A stretch of 64,000 nucleotides of DNA from Ruminococcus callidus. Lineage in GTDB: Bacteria; Bacillota; Clostridia; Oscillospirales; Ruminococcaceae. Every line of letters starts with the position of its first letter. The stretch's first letter is position 1. This document shows positions 15,952 to 24,807 of this stretch, piece after piece. Position numbers and translations under genes: made by a program. Location: NCBI RefSeq assembly GCF_020709055.1, contig NZ_JAJFCK010000007.1, positions 31,855 to 95,854 on the forward strand. Direction: 5' to 3'. The notes beneath the pieces were generated by a model, which saw only the letters and a program-made list of their open reading frames with translations, searched no databases and was not told the DNA's origin.

Positions 15952-18642
15952 ATGAAAAAATGGATTGCAGCAATTTCTGCAGTGGTTTTGGCGTTCACCG
16001 GAAGCGCAGCGGCGGTTCCGGCGGTTACAGCTGCCGCAGAGGAATCAGCAACCTCTACCTATAATTATGGTGAGGCTCTGCAAAAGTCGATGTTTTTTTA
16101 CGAGGTGCAGCAGAGCGGCGTGAAGCCGGACTGGAACGAGGTTTCGTGGCGTGCGGACTGCATGACCAACGACTATGTGCCCGGCGGCTGGTTTGATGCC
16201 GGCGACCACCTGAAATTCACCCTGACCAACGCCTATTCGGCAGCATTGCTGGGATGGGGTCTGCTGGAGTACGGCGACGGCGTGGAAAAGGCAGGCCAGC
16301 GCACCATGTACGAGAATAACCTCCAGTTTGCACTGGACTATCTGGTGGGCTGCGACCGTGGCAGCGACATCGTCTACATGATCGGCGACGGCTCGTTCGA
16401 CCACGTATGGTGGGGCTCTGCCGAGGTCTATATGGCAAAGTACGAGCTGATGAAGGGCGAGACGGAACGGCCGTATTACACCTGTGAGGACAGTGCCATT
16501 CAGGCAGACATGGCAGCTGCACTCTGCACCGGCTATCTGAACTTCAAGGACTCCAAGCCGGAAAAGGCTGCGGAATATCTGGAGCACGCCATCGACCTGT
16601 TCGACCGTGCCGACAAGCTTCGCTCCATCGGGGACGATGCCGCAGAGCAGCCGTATTACAAGATCACCACATTCTATGACGACCTGTTCTATGCGGCCAA
16701 CTGGCTGTACATGGCAACCGGCGAGCAGAAGTATCTGGATCTCTGCAAGAACGACTATATCTCCAACCTCGGCAAGGAGGAGCAGTCCTCGGAACTGAAG
16801 TACACATGGGGCATGTGCTGGGACGATGTGATGCAGGGCGGTGTGCTGCTGTACGCCATCAACACCGGCGATTCCCAGTGGAAAGACCAGTTCACCAAGC
16901 ATCTGGAATACTGGACGACCGGTTACGGCGGAAAGCAGATCACGTATACACCGGACGGTTTGCCGTGGCTGTTCCAGTGGGGTTCGCTTCGCCATGCGAC
17001 AACCACCGCATTCCTCGCTTATGTGGCAGTGGATGAATTGTATCAGGACGACCTTGCCAAGACGACCAAGTACACACAGTTTGCCAACAGAGTCATGAAC
17101 TACTGCTTCGGCGACAACTCCGACCACTTCAGCTATGTGATTGGTATGGGCGATGATTATCCGCAGGCATGGCATCACAGAACTTCCAGCGGCGCATGGA
17201 ACGACAAGTGGAGCAACATCGGACAGACCGAGGGCGAGGATGCCAAGCCTCATGCACACATCCTGTACGGCGCACTGGTGGGCGGCCCCGACCAGAACGA
17301 CGGCTATTCCGACAAGATCGGCGACTATCAGTATACCGAGGTTGCCATCGACTATAACGCAGGCTACACCGCAGCACTGTGCGCAATGGTAGAGAAGTAC
17401 GGCGGAACTTCCGACCCCGACTTCCCGCCGACGGAAACCCCCAAGTGGGATGAGTTCTTTATGAAGGCATCCATCAACCAGTCGGCTTCCAGCTATACGG
17501 AAATCAAGGCATTCGCCATGAACCACACCGCATGGCCGGCAAGAACCATCAAGAACCTGTCCTATAACTACTACTTCGACATCAGCGAACTGGTAGACGC
17601 AGGCTATTCCATTGATGACGTTTCCGTCAAGATCGGCTATGACCAGCACAGCAGCGACAAGGGCAAGATCTCCATCTCCGATCCGATCCAGTACAGCGGC
17701 AACATCTACTATGTGAAGCTGTCCTTCGCAGACGGCAGCGTGGTTATGCCTACCGGTCAGTCAGAGCACCGCAGCGAGTGCCAGTTCCGTATCTCCATCC
17801 CGGACAACATTCAGGGTGTCTGGGATCCCACAAACGACTATTCCTATGCCGGTCTGACACAGGGCGGCGAGGATGCCATGGCGGTAACCGACCACATCAC
17901 CATGTATGACGGCGATACCCTGATCTGGGGTGTTGAGCCGGACGGCACCAAGCCGGATCCCATTGTCACCACCACAACCACTACGACAGAACAGACAACC
18001 ACCACAACGACAACAAAAGCTACAATGACGACCACTTCGAACCAAATTATCTATGAATCCGCGGGTGCGCTTCTGCTGGATGACGAGCCGGAGAAGCTGA
18101 CCTATCGTGTTGGGGAAGATCTGGATCTCACCGGACTGCGAATTTCCCTGAAGTACTATTACGGAAAAGACAGCTGCGATGTGATCTATGACAAGGTATC
18201 GCCTGCCGATTATCCGGATAAATTCACCATAGACACTTCGGAATTTGACAGCTCCAAGCCGGGCACATATACCATTCGTGTGAAAGCAAGCTCGGATCTG
18301 ATCTTGAAGTACCGGCTGTCCTTTGCCGAGGTTTCTTTCAAGGTGACCGTGGCAGATGGCGAAACTACCACAACTTCCACGACGGCTGCCACTACCACGA
18401 CGACAGAAACCACCACCGTTTCCGTCAATCCGGATGTGTTCTACGGCGATGTGAATCTGGACGGCGATGTGGATCTGGCGGATGCAGTTCTGCTGAATAA
18501 GGCGGTTGCCGGTTCTGTAACATTGAACCAGCAGGCAGGGATGAATGCGGACTGCAACGGCGACGGCAAGCGTACCGTGGACGACAGCATGGTTCTGCTG
18601 CGATTCCTGGTACATCTGGTAGACTCTCTGCCCTCTGCATAA
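15952..18642 (+). CDS. Cellulosomal GH9 endoglucanase with CBM3, Ig-like module and dockerin
   Basis: 896 residues. Signal peptide 1-29 (AVTAAA before EE). The GH9 catalytic domain spans about 36-480: GGWFDAGDH carries catalytic Asp82/Asp85, HHRTSSG is the conserved active-site segment, and Glu463 in YTEVAIDYNAGY is the acid. CBM3c-like module about 490-650 (NLSYNYYFDISE), which in such cellulases gives processivity. A Thr linker (about 665-690) leads to an Ig-like domain (about 700-800: YRVGEDLDLTGL, GTYTIRV), a second Thr linker, then a type I dockerin (about 825-893) with two Ca loops, GDVNLDGDVDLADA and ADCNGDGKRTVDD. It would be secreted and docked on a cohesin scaffold to cut cellulose. 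GGAAGG precedes the ATG. Confidence 0.95.
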   Translation: MKKWIAAISAVVLAFTGSAAAVPAVTAAAEESATSTYNYGEALQKSMFFYEVQQSGVKPDWNEVSWRADCMTNDYVPGGWFDAGDHLKFTLTNAYSAALLGWGLLEYGDGVEKAGQRTMYENNLQFALDYLVGCDRGSDIVYMIGDGSFDHVWWGSAEVYMAKYELMKGETERPYYTCEDSAIQADMAAALCTGYLNFKDSKPEKAAEYLEHAIDLFDRADKLRSIGDDAAEQPYYKITTFYDDLFYAANWLYMATGEQKYLDLCKNDYISNLGKEEQSSELKYTWGMCWDDVMQGGVLLYAINTGDSQWKDQFTKHLEYWTTGYGGKQITYTPDGLPWLFQWGSLRHATTTAFLAYVAVDELYQDDLAKTTKYTQFANRVMNYCFGDNSDHFSYVIGMGDDYPQAWHHRTSSGAWNDKWSNIGQTEGEDAKPHAHILYGALVGGPDQNDGYSDKIGDYQYTEVAIDYNAGYTAALCAMVEKYGGTSDPDFPPTETPKWDEFFMKASINQSASSYTEIKAFAMNHTAWPARTIKNLSYNYYFDISELVDAGYSIDDVSVKIGYDQHSSDKGKISISDPIQYSGNIYYVKLSFADGSVVMPTGQSEHRSECQFRISIPDNIQGVWDPTNDYSYAGLTQGGEDAMAVTDHITMYDGDTLIWGVEPDGTKPDPIVTTTTTTTEQTTTTTTTKATMTTTSNQIIYESAGALLLDDEPEKLTYRVGEDLDLTGLRISLKYYYGKDSCDVIYDKVSPADYPDKFTIDTSEFDSSKPGTYTIRVKASSDLILKYRLSFAEVSFKVTVADGETTTTSTTAATTTTTETTTVSVNPDVFYGDVNLDGDVDLADAVLLNKAVAGSVTLNQQAGMNADCNGDGKRTVDDSMVLLRFLVHLVDSLPSA

Positions 18643-18672
18643 GCAGATCACAGGACTCGTGCAAGTGTTCCT

Positions 18673-19068
18673 ATGAATACAGCAATTGGGGGCGATGATA
18701 TGGAAATTGCAGCTGCGTCAAAAGAGCTGTCAAGAGGTGTGTTTTGGATTTTAGACGATACGATCTTAGCATTTCCATTTAGGAATGACGGAATCGGTGT
18801 GGCGAAATCCGGTAACACTTATAATCATAAAAAGCTCTGGTATGACGTAAAACCACGGGGCTGCAGCAAGCCATATAATTACTACCCAAGAGGACGTGTT
18901 GATATTTCAAACAAAGGGAAAGCAATCATCTATATGAATCCTGAGATTTCGGATGATTGGATTTCATCCATTTGTCAGGAGTTTGGAATTCGTGAAACAC
19001 CGGTAATTCGGTACGATTACAGCCAGCATTACAAATGCTACCTGGATGATGGATGGATTCCAGACTGA
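18673..19068 (+). CDS. Hypothetical protein, AT-rich orphan
   Basis: 131 residues from ATG 18673; ATG 18700 (122 residues) is an equally possible start, and neither has a good ribosome site. No signal peptide, membrane segment or known motif. The sequence has aromatic and Gly/Lys-rich stretches (VFWILDDTILAFPFR, SGNTYNHKKLWYDV, PYNYYPRGRV) and looks like a small globular cytoplasmic protein. The DNA is visibly more AT-rich than the cellulase genes on both sides, suggesting separate origin. It lies 30 bp after the GH9 stop and has its own terminator. Function unknown. Confidence 0.6.
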   Translation: MNTAIGGDDMEIAAASKELSRGVFWILDDTILAFPFRNDGIGVAKSGNTYNHKKLWYDVKPRGCSKPYNYYPRGRVDISNKGKAIIYMNPEISDDWISSICQEFGIRETPVIRYDYSQHYKCYLDDGWIPD

Positions 19069-19094
19069 CAGGCAGCCAAAAACCAATCGCAAAG

Positions 19095-19134
19095 AAAGCG
19101 GAGCGTCCCGAATCCATCGGGCAGCTCCGCTTTT
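19095..19134 (+). terminator. Terminator after the hypothetical gene
   Basis: Stem AAAGCGGAGC / GCTCCGCTTT with an inner CCCG/CGGG pairing, then TTTT. Confidence 0.8.
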
Positions 19135-19196
19135 GCTGCTTTGTATCTCTTTTTCCGCACGCTCACACGATACCACCTCACAAATCAAAAGACAGC

Positions 19197-19235
19197 AAAA
19201 GACCTCCGCCCGTTTCTCGTGGGCAGAGGTCTTTT
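19197..19235. terminator. Bidirectional terminator, mainly of the GH74 gene
   Basis: Stem AAAAGACCTC-CGCCC / GGGC-AGAGGTCTTTT with T-tracts on both sides, between the convergent genes, 39 bp past the GH74 stop. Confidence 0.82.
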
Positions 19236-19273
19236 TGGTAGAAATGTGTTCAAAGAGAACTCACGGAGTTGGT

Positions 19274-22117
19274 TTAGTTTGCAGCAGGCAGGTCATTTAC
19301 CAGATGTACCAGGAACTTCAGCAGTACCATGCTGTCATCTGCGCTGCGCTTGCCGTCGTTGTTGCAGTCAGCGTTCAGTGCTGCCTGCTGGTTCAGTGTT
19401 ACAGAGCCAGCCACAGCTTTGTTCAGCAGAACTGCATCCGCCAGATCCACATCGCCGTCCAGGTTGACATCGCCGTAGAAGACACTCGGATTGATGGAAA
19501 CAGTCGTGCCTACGGTCGTGGTTGTGGCAGCAGTTCCCTGTCCGGAAGAGGTGGTCGCCTCGACAGAGGTTTCTGTCTGAGGAAGTGTAGTCGGTGCCGG
19601 TGTGGTGGTTGTATTCTTTGCGGTCGTGGTTGCCTTGCCGGTAGCAGTCGTTGTTGTGGAAGCCTTGGTTGTTGTGGTTGCCGTCGTATTCTTGGTGGCT
19701 TCTGTGGTGACCGGCTTCGGGCCTTCCGAACCGGTGACCTTGCCGACAACGATGCCGCATCCAACGGTGGACATATAGACAGTGCCAAAGGTGTTCATGT
19801 CGCCAACCAGATAGTTACCGTTACCGGTGCCGCCGTACAGGTGGTTCTGGTTGATGAGGATCCAGCTCTTACCGCAGTCGGTGGAGCGGTAGACGCCCTC
19901 CGGATCGGAGTCTGCCGGCTTGCCGTACATATACAGGGTGTAGGGGTCGCCGTCCTTTTGCGCTGCGCCATAGCCCATGGTCTTGCAGTAGCTGACGTTG
20001 TCCATCTTGGTAATGGTCTTGCCGTAGTCGGTTACCAGATATGCGCCGTAGTAGCCGGCTGCAATGGCGAATGTACCCTCGTCCAGATAAGCAATGCGGT
20101 ATGCGCCGTCGCACTGGTCGTACTGGCAAACGGTCTGGTTGTTTTTAAAGGTCTTGCCGTAGTCATCGCTGACCATCAGGATGTAGCGGGCATCGGTGAT
20201 ATCAGCCTTCGGCTTGCTGTAGAAATAAGAGGAGTTGTAGTAATAGCCGTATGCATAGACATACTGCGGATTTTTTTCATCCACGCACATCCAGATGGTG
20301 CTGGACAAGCTGTCGCTGGTGGAAGCGGTGCTCCAGGTCTTGCCGAAGTCATCGGTATAAGCGATCTTACCGCTGCTGCTGACCAGAATGCGGTAGGTGC
20401 CGTCCTCCAGCTGGTTGATGGCTGCCTTTGCGCCGGAGCACGGAATGTTCGGCAGCTCCTGCCACGTGGTGCCGTCTGTGGTGTAGTAGCCCAGTGCGCT
20501 GCCCTCAGACAGACGTACCATCACGTCCGGATTTGCCGGGCAGTATGCAATACCGGCAGTAGAAGCAGTGGTGCTGGTCAGCTTGTTCATGCTGGGAGTC
20601 AGCTGGGTTGCAGTGCCGTCTGCGTTGTGATAGAAACCGTCATAGTCGCCGATGACGGAAACCGGATCCTTGCCCGGTCTGCTGATGAAGTCCAGAGATA
20701 CGACTTCCTCGATGCCGTCCGGTGCAAAGTAGATGTCGGGGCACTCTGCCCATGTGTTTTCACAGGTGAAAACGCCGTTACCGGAAACCACCCAGAACTG
20801 GTCGCTGTTTCTCGGATCCAGTGCGATGCAGCCGGACCAGTGGATTGCCTTGTCCCGAATCCAGCTGTGGCCGCCGTCCTGCAGGTAGTTTGCCAGCAGC
20901 GGGCCGTCCCAATATGCGGTGTTGCCCGGTGTGATCTCTGTCCAGGTCTCGCCGCCGTCCTCAGACTTGAAGAACCGGTCGCCCCATGCAATGGCGTTGC
21001 GCTCCCATGCATCTGCGGTCCAGGCCTGGGAGTACCACTGTGCGCAGGTGGTTGCCACCAGCTTGTTGGCATCCTTCGGGTCACTTGCTACTGCGCCATA
21101 GCCCACATTCAGCTTTTTGGTGTTGGTGACGATGCCCTCTGTCGGGGTGATGTCTTTCAGTTCGTTGGTCTTGGGATTATACTTGAATGCGTAGCCTGTG
21201 CCACGGTCGAACATCAGACCATTGATATAGGTGATGAGCAGGTTGCCGTCTGCGTCCAGATTGATTCTGGAGGGCATCTGCTCGGTGGGCAGCTCTTCGC
21301 TCAGCGGCTGGAAGTCATCGCTTCCCACATCTGCCACGTGGAGGTTTGCCTTGCCCTTGACGGAAGTGCCGACGTAGACCTTGCCGTCTGTAATTTTAAT
21401 CGTAGCAATACCATTGACGTTCAGGTATTCGTCATCTGCGACAGATCTTGCCATGTGGTCTGTCCAGGTCGGCCACTTGATGCTGTATTCGAACAGCCCC
21501 AGCTTGTCATAGCCCATCACCGGACTCCAGGTGTCGCCGCCGTCCTCACTCATAATGAGGGCAGAATCGCCGGCAGTGGCATCGCCGCCGCAGTAGATGA
21601 TGTTCGGGTTGTCCGGATCCACGGCGATTGCCTCACCGGTCTGTCTGCCGTAGCCGTTGCCGTGTACCTGAATCAGATCGGTAACGTCGATCTCTTCAAA
21701 GGTTTCGCCGGCATCGCGGGAACGGAAAATGACGGTTCGTGCATCGCTGAAATAGGCGCAGCCGCACAACAGATACAGGGTGTTGTCATCATTCGGGTCG
21801 ATGCACATGGCATCCACGCTCAGAAAGCCTCTGTCTGCTTCGTTCAGGAAGCCCAGCAGCTGTACCCAGCGCTTCTGGTCGTAGTCATAGCGGTACGCAC
21901 CGCCAACGTCTGTTCTGGCGTACATCTGGTCGTCGCCGGTGATGATGCCGGAGACAAAGCCGCCGCCGCCGATGTTCAGCGTGTCCCAATTCATGCTGTC
22001 TTCAATGGAGTCTGCCGCTGATGCCTGAATCGGTGTCACAGTTTTGACAGCGCCGATTCCGGTGCACAGCATTGCTGCTGCGGTCAGGACAGAGACCCAC
22101 TTCTTGGTTTGCTTCAT
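19274..22117 (-). CDS. Cellulosomal GH74 xyloglucanase with dockerin
   Basis: 947 residues from ATG 22117 (AGGAGGATC upstream). Signal peptide 1-35 (QASAA before DSIED). Residues about 40-830 form the twin seven-bladed propellers of GH74: ARTDVGGAY carries the general base Asp70, and GDYDG near 490-494 supplies the acid Asp. Repeated sialidase-like Asp-box motifs (SxDxGxTW: SEDGGDTW, SEDGGETW, TDDFGKTW, STDCGKSW) are visible. A Thr-rich linker (about 835-880) leads to a type I dockerin with two Ca loops (GDVNLDGDVDLADA and ADCNNDGKRSADD) almost the same as that of the GH9 gene. It would be secreted and docked to a cellulosome to cleave xyloglucan. Confidence 0.95.
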   Translation of the reverse strand: MKQTKKWVSVLTAAAMLCTGIGAVKTVTPIQASAADSIEDSMNWDTLNIGGGGFVSGIITGDDQMYARTDVGGAYRYDYDQKRWVQLLGFLNEADRGFLSVDAMCIDPNDDNTLYLLCGCAYFSDARTVIFRSRDAGETFEEIDVTDLIQVHGNGYGRQTGEAIAVDPDNPNIIYCGGDATAGDSALIMSEDGGDTWSPVMGYDKLGLFEYSIKWPTWTDHMARSVADDEYLNVNGIATIKITDGKVYVGTSVKGKANLHVADVGSDDFQPLSEELPTEQMPSRINLDADGNLLITYINGLMFDRGTGYAFKYNPKTNELKDITPTEGIVTNTKKLNVGYGAVASDPKDANKLVATTCAQWYSQAWTADAWERNAIAWGDRFFKSEDGGETWTEITPGNTAYWDGPLLANYLQDGGHSWIRDKAIHWSGCIALDPRNSDQFWVVSGNGVFTCENTWAECPDIYFAPDGIEEVVSLDFISRPGKDPVSVIGDYDGFYHNADGTATQLTPSMNKLTSTTASTAGIAYCPANPDVMVRLSEGSALGYYTTDGTTWQELPNIPCSGAKAAINQLEDGTYRILVSSSGKIAYTDDFGKTWSTASTSDSLSSTIWMCVDEKNPQYVYAYGYYYNSSYFYSKPKADITDARYILMVSDDYGKTFKNNQTVCQYDQCDGAYRIAYLDEGTFAIAAGYYGAYLVTDYGKTITKMDNVSYCKTMGYGAAQKDGDPYTLYMYGKPADSDPEGVYRSTDCGKSWILINQNHLYGGTGNGNYLVGDMNTFGTVYMSTVGCGIVVGKVTGSEGPKPVTTEATKNTTATTTTKASTTTTATGKATTTAKNTTTTPAPTTLPQTETSVEATTSSGQGTAATTTTVGTTVSINPSVFYGDVNLDGDVDLADAVLLNKAVAGSVTLNQQAALNADCNNDGKRSADDSMVLLKFLVHLVNDLPAAN

Positions 22118-22212
22118 GTGAAGGATCCTCCTTTTTGAGTTCGGCAGTCCGTACCGTGGTACACCGAAATGGTGTGGTGCGGTGCTGCTTTTACGGAAAA
22201 ACATTTACTTTT

Positions 22213-22241
22213 ATTATAGCACGCCTTGTGCAAAATTGCAA
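22213..22241 (-). promoter_or_regulatory. Promoter of the GH74 gene
   Basis: TTGCAA (22236-22241), 17-bp spacer, TATAAT (22213-22218) on the minus strand; leader about 90 bp. Confidence 0.78.
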
Positions 22242-22368
22242 GAATAGAATCACAACTTTTCATGTTTTTGTGCATAACGTAAGAAATCAAAGACGGCTTT
22301 TTGGTATTGTGCACAATTCGTTGAAAAAGTGACTGAGTTTCCACGAAAAGATTTGGTTACTTTGCCAA

Positions 22369-22397
22369 ATGACACTGCGGGGAAAGTGTGGTATAAT
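22369..22397 (+). promoter_or_regulatory. Promoter of the VanY-type gene
   Basis: A strong TATAAT (22392-22397) with a weak ATGACA (22369-22374) at 17-bp spacing. Divergent from the GH74 promoter. Confidence 0.6.
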
Positions 22398-22516
22398 ACA
22401 AGAAGCGTAACCGATTTGTAAGAATTGAGATTGTTTTCGTCGGAAAGATTACAATTTGGAGAAAAAGCAGGAGAAAAAGAAACAAAGCGGGAAAGAGAAA
22501 GGAAGCGGAAGAAGTT

Positions 22517-23539
22517 ATGGCAAAGCGATCGAAAAGCGGCGTATGGGAGCGTTTTTCCCGAACGGGAGTCATTTTGATTTTGGTATATGTGATGTGTCTG
22601 ATTCTGGGATTCGCCGTGCGGCTGGTGCTTTTCTCCGACCAGAAGCACAGCAGCATCATTCCGGACAAGGTGGTAGCATCCGCAGCCGGCACCTCAAAGG
22701 CAGACGGCAGTGACGGCGGACACGAGGCAACCAACCCCAACATTCTGGAGCTCAAGACCGACCAGAAGTTTCTGGCAGTTCTGGAGGGCGGAACGGCTTC
22801 CATTACCGTGAACATGGCGACCACCGGACAGGCAAGCGCCGGCGATCTGGTGTGGAGCAGCAGTAACACCGATGTGGCAGCGGTGGACAATGAGGGCGTT
22901 GTCACCGGCGTGGCAAAGGGCAGCTGTGAGATCACCGCAGCGGTCAAGGGCAACGAGGACATCTCGGTTTCTGTTCCGGTGACGGTGCGCCAGCTGGAAC
23001 AGCGGGACGGCTGCACCTATGTGGACGGCATCCTCATCGTCAACAAGACCTACAGCCTCCCGTCGGACTTCGACCCCGGCAAGCTGGATGATACGGCGGA
23101 AAAGGCGTTCGAGCAGCTTCAGGCGGACGCTGCCAAGGAGGGACTGGACATCTATATTGGTTCGGACTTCCGGAGCTACTCCTATCAGGTGGATGTCTAT
23201 GAGAGCTACTGCGAGACCTACGGCTGGGAGATGGCAGATACCTTCTCGGCACGTCCCGGTTTCTCGGAGCACCAGACCGGTCTGACCATTGACTGCAACA
23301 CCATTGACGATGCGTTCGGACAGACCAAGGAAGCCCAGTGGCTGGCAGAGCACTGCGCAGACTACGGCTTCATCATCCGCTTCCCCGACGGCAAGGAGGA
23401 CATCACCGGCTACCAGTACGAGCCGTGGCACATCCGCTATGTGGGTGTGGATACCGCCAAGGAGATCGACCAGCTGGGTGTTTCGCTGGAGGAGTATCTG
23501 GGCGTGCAGTCGGAGTACACCGGTCCGTGGGAACACTAA
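22517..23539 (+). CDS. VanY-type D-Ala-D-Ala carboxypeptidase with Ig-like (Big2) domain
   Basis: 340 residues. One membrane anchor at about 17-40 (ILILVYVMCLILGFAVRLVLF). Residues about 75-155 form a Big2-like domain (LVWSSSNTDVAAVDNEGVVTG, then GSCEITA). Residues about 165-325 are a peptidase M15B/VanY domain: SEHQTGLTID supplies the first Zn His and the Asp, EPWHIRYVG the last His and the catalytic Glu, and SDFRSYSYQ the substrate loop. It would trim the terminal D-Ala of peptidoglycan stem peptides outside the cell. No VanRS-like genes are nearby, so this is probably wall maturation rather than glycopeptide resistance. Confidence 0.93.
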   Translation: MAKRSKSGVWERFSRTGVILILVYVMCLILGFAVRLVLFSDQKHSSIIPDKVVASAAGTSKADGSDGGHEATNPNILELKTDQKFLAVLEGGTASITVNMATTGQASAGDLVWSSSNTDVAAVDNEGVVTGVAKGSCEITAAVKGNEDISVSVPVTVRQLEQRDGCTYVDGILIVNKTYSLPSDFDPGKLDDTAEKAFEQLQADAAKEGLDIYIGSDFRSYSYQVDVYESYCETYGWEMADTFSARPGFSEHQTGLTIDCNTIDDAFGQTKEAQWLAEHCADYGFIIRFPDGKEDITGYQYEPWHIRYVGVDTAKEIDQLGVSLEEYLGVQSEYTGPWEH

Positions 23540-23555
23540 TTGGCTGAAATACAAC

Positions 23556-23597
23556 AGGAAAAGAGCGCTGTGCCCATGGGGTGCGGCGCTTTTTGAA
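23556..23597 (+). terminator. Terminator after the VanY-type gene
   Basis: GAGCGC-type stem pairing with GCGCTT around a CCC-ATG-GGG inner stem, followed by TTTTT. Confidence 0.65.
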
Positions 23598-23637
23598 TTG
23601 CGCTTCGGGAATTTTCGAAAAAAATTTCAAAAAACTA

Positions 23638-23666
23638 TTCCAAAATGCAGAAAAGTGTGTTATAAT
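23638..23666 (+). promoter_or_regulatory. Promoter of the branched-chain aminotransferase gene
   Basis: Extended -10 TGT-TATAAT (23661-23666) with a weak TTCCAA at 17-bp spacing. Confidence 0.6.
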
Positions 23667-23730
23667 GATAACAGAGCCGTCCAACCGCACAGCGATTTGC
23701 GGCAAAACTATCAAAAAAGAGGTTTTTGAC

Positions 23731-24801
23731 ATGGAAATCAAAAAACAATTGACGACTTGTCCGAAAGAAAAACCCAAGGATGAGAGCAAGCTGGGCTTCG
23801 GCCATATCTTCACAGACCACATGCTGGTAATGCCCTACGATGAGGGTCAGGGCTGGCACGATCCGGTGATTATGCCCTATGGTGACATCACCCTCAGCCC
23901 GTCTGCAATGTGCCTGCACTACGGTCAGACCGTATTCGAGGGTCTGAAGGCATACCGCCGTGCCGACGGCGGCGTACAGCTGTTCCGTCCGGACGAAAAC
24001 TTCAAGCGTCTGAACCGTTCCAACGAGCGTCTGGTCATTCCGGAGCTGCCGGAGGAACTGGGTCTCCAGTGTCTGAAAGAACTCATCTCTGTGGAAAAGG
24101 ATTGGGTTCCTCACACAGAGGGTGCTTCCCTGTACATTCGTCCGTTTATTTTTGCAGTAGATCCGTTCCTCGGCGTACATCCGGGCGAACACTATCTGTT
24201 TATGATCATTCTCTCTCCGTCCGGCCCGTACTATGCTTCCGGTTTGGATCCGGTCAATATCTACGTAGAAAACAAGTATGTTCGTACTGTCCGCGGCGGT
24301 ATGGGTTATGCCAAGACCGGCGGTAACTATGCGGCTTCTCTGCACAGTCAGGCTGATGCTTATGAGCAGGGCTATTCTCAGGTTCTGTGGCTGGATGGCG
24401 TAGAACAGAAGTACATCGAAGAGGTTGGTGCCATGAACATCGCTTTCGTCATTGACGGCGAAGTGGTAACACCGTCTTTGGAAACCGGCTCCATTCTGTC
24501 CGGTATCACCAGAAAGTCTGCTCTGGAGCTGTGCCGCTCCAAGGGCATTCCGGTTTCGGAGCGCCGTATCACCATTCAGGAGATCGCAGATGCCTATGAT
24601 GCAGGCAAGCTGACCGAAGTATTCGGCACAGGTACCGCAGCAGTCATCTCGCCGGTTGGCCACCTGAAGTGGGGCGATAAGGTGATGACCATCAACAACA
24701 ACAAGATCGGCCCGATTTCTCAGATGATCTATGACACCCTGACTGGCATCCAGTGGGGCAAGATTCCGGATAAATTCGGCTGGATCGTTCCCATTGACTA
24801 A
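23731..24801 (+). CDS. ilvE: Branched-chain amino acid aminotransferase
   Basis: 356 residues from ATG 23731, preceded by AAAGAGG. It is a class IV PLP transaminase that interconverts Leu, Ile and Val with their 2-oxo acids. Family signatures: HYGQTVFEGLKAYR, RPFIFAVDPFLGV, YAKTGGNYAAS with the PLP Lys195, LWLDG followed by EEVGAMNIAFV, and TGSILSGITRKSAL with the phosphate-binding loop. The C-terminal GTGTAAVISPVG is also typical. Length matches the eukaryote-like BCAT subgroup. The next gene follows at 6 bp. Confidence 0.95.
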   Translation: MEIKKQLTTCPKEKPKDESKLGFGHIFTDHMLVMPYDEGQGWHDPVIMPYGDITLSPSAMCLHYGQTVFEGLKAYRRADGGVQLFRPDENFKRLNRSNERLVIPELPEELGLQCLKELISVEKDWVPHTEGASLYIRPFIFAVDPFLGVHPGEHYLFMIILSPSGPYYASGLDPVNIYVENKYVRTVRGGMGYAKTGGNYAASLHSQADAYEQGYSQVLWLDGVEQKYIEEVGAMNIAFVIDGEVVTPSLETGSILSGITRKSALELCRSKGIPVSERRITIQEIADAYDAGKLTEVFGTGTAAVISPVGHLKWGDKVMTINNNKIGPISQMIYDTLTGIQWGKIPDKFGWIVPID

Positions 24802-24807
24802 GCACAC

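Noticed and set aside
19046..22021. A 991-codon open frame antisense to the GH74 gene
   Set aside because: Codon bias of the real gene leaves few stops in the antisense frame. The translation is Val/Gly/Cys-rich without motifs, and the GH74 frame is certain.
22517..23539. Vancomycin-resistance gene
   Set aside because: A VanY-like domain alone is common in wall maturation; no vanHAX or vanRS genes are adjacent.
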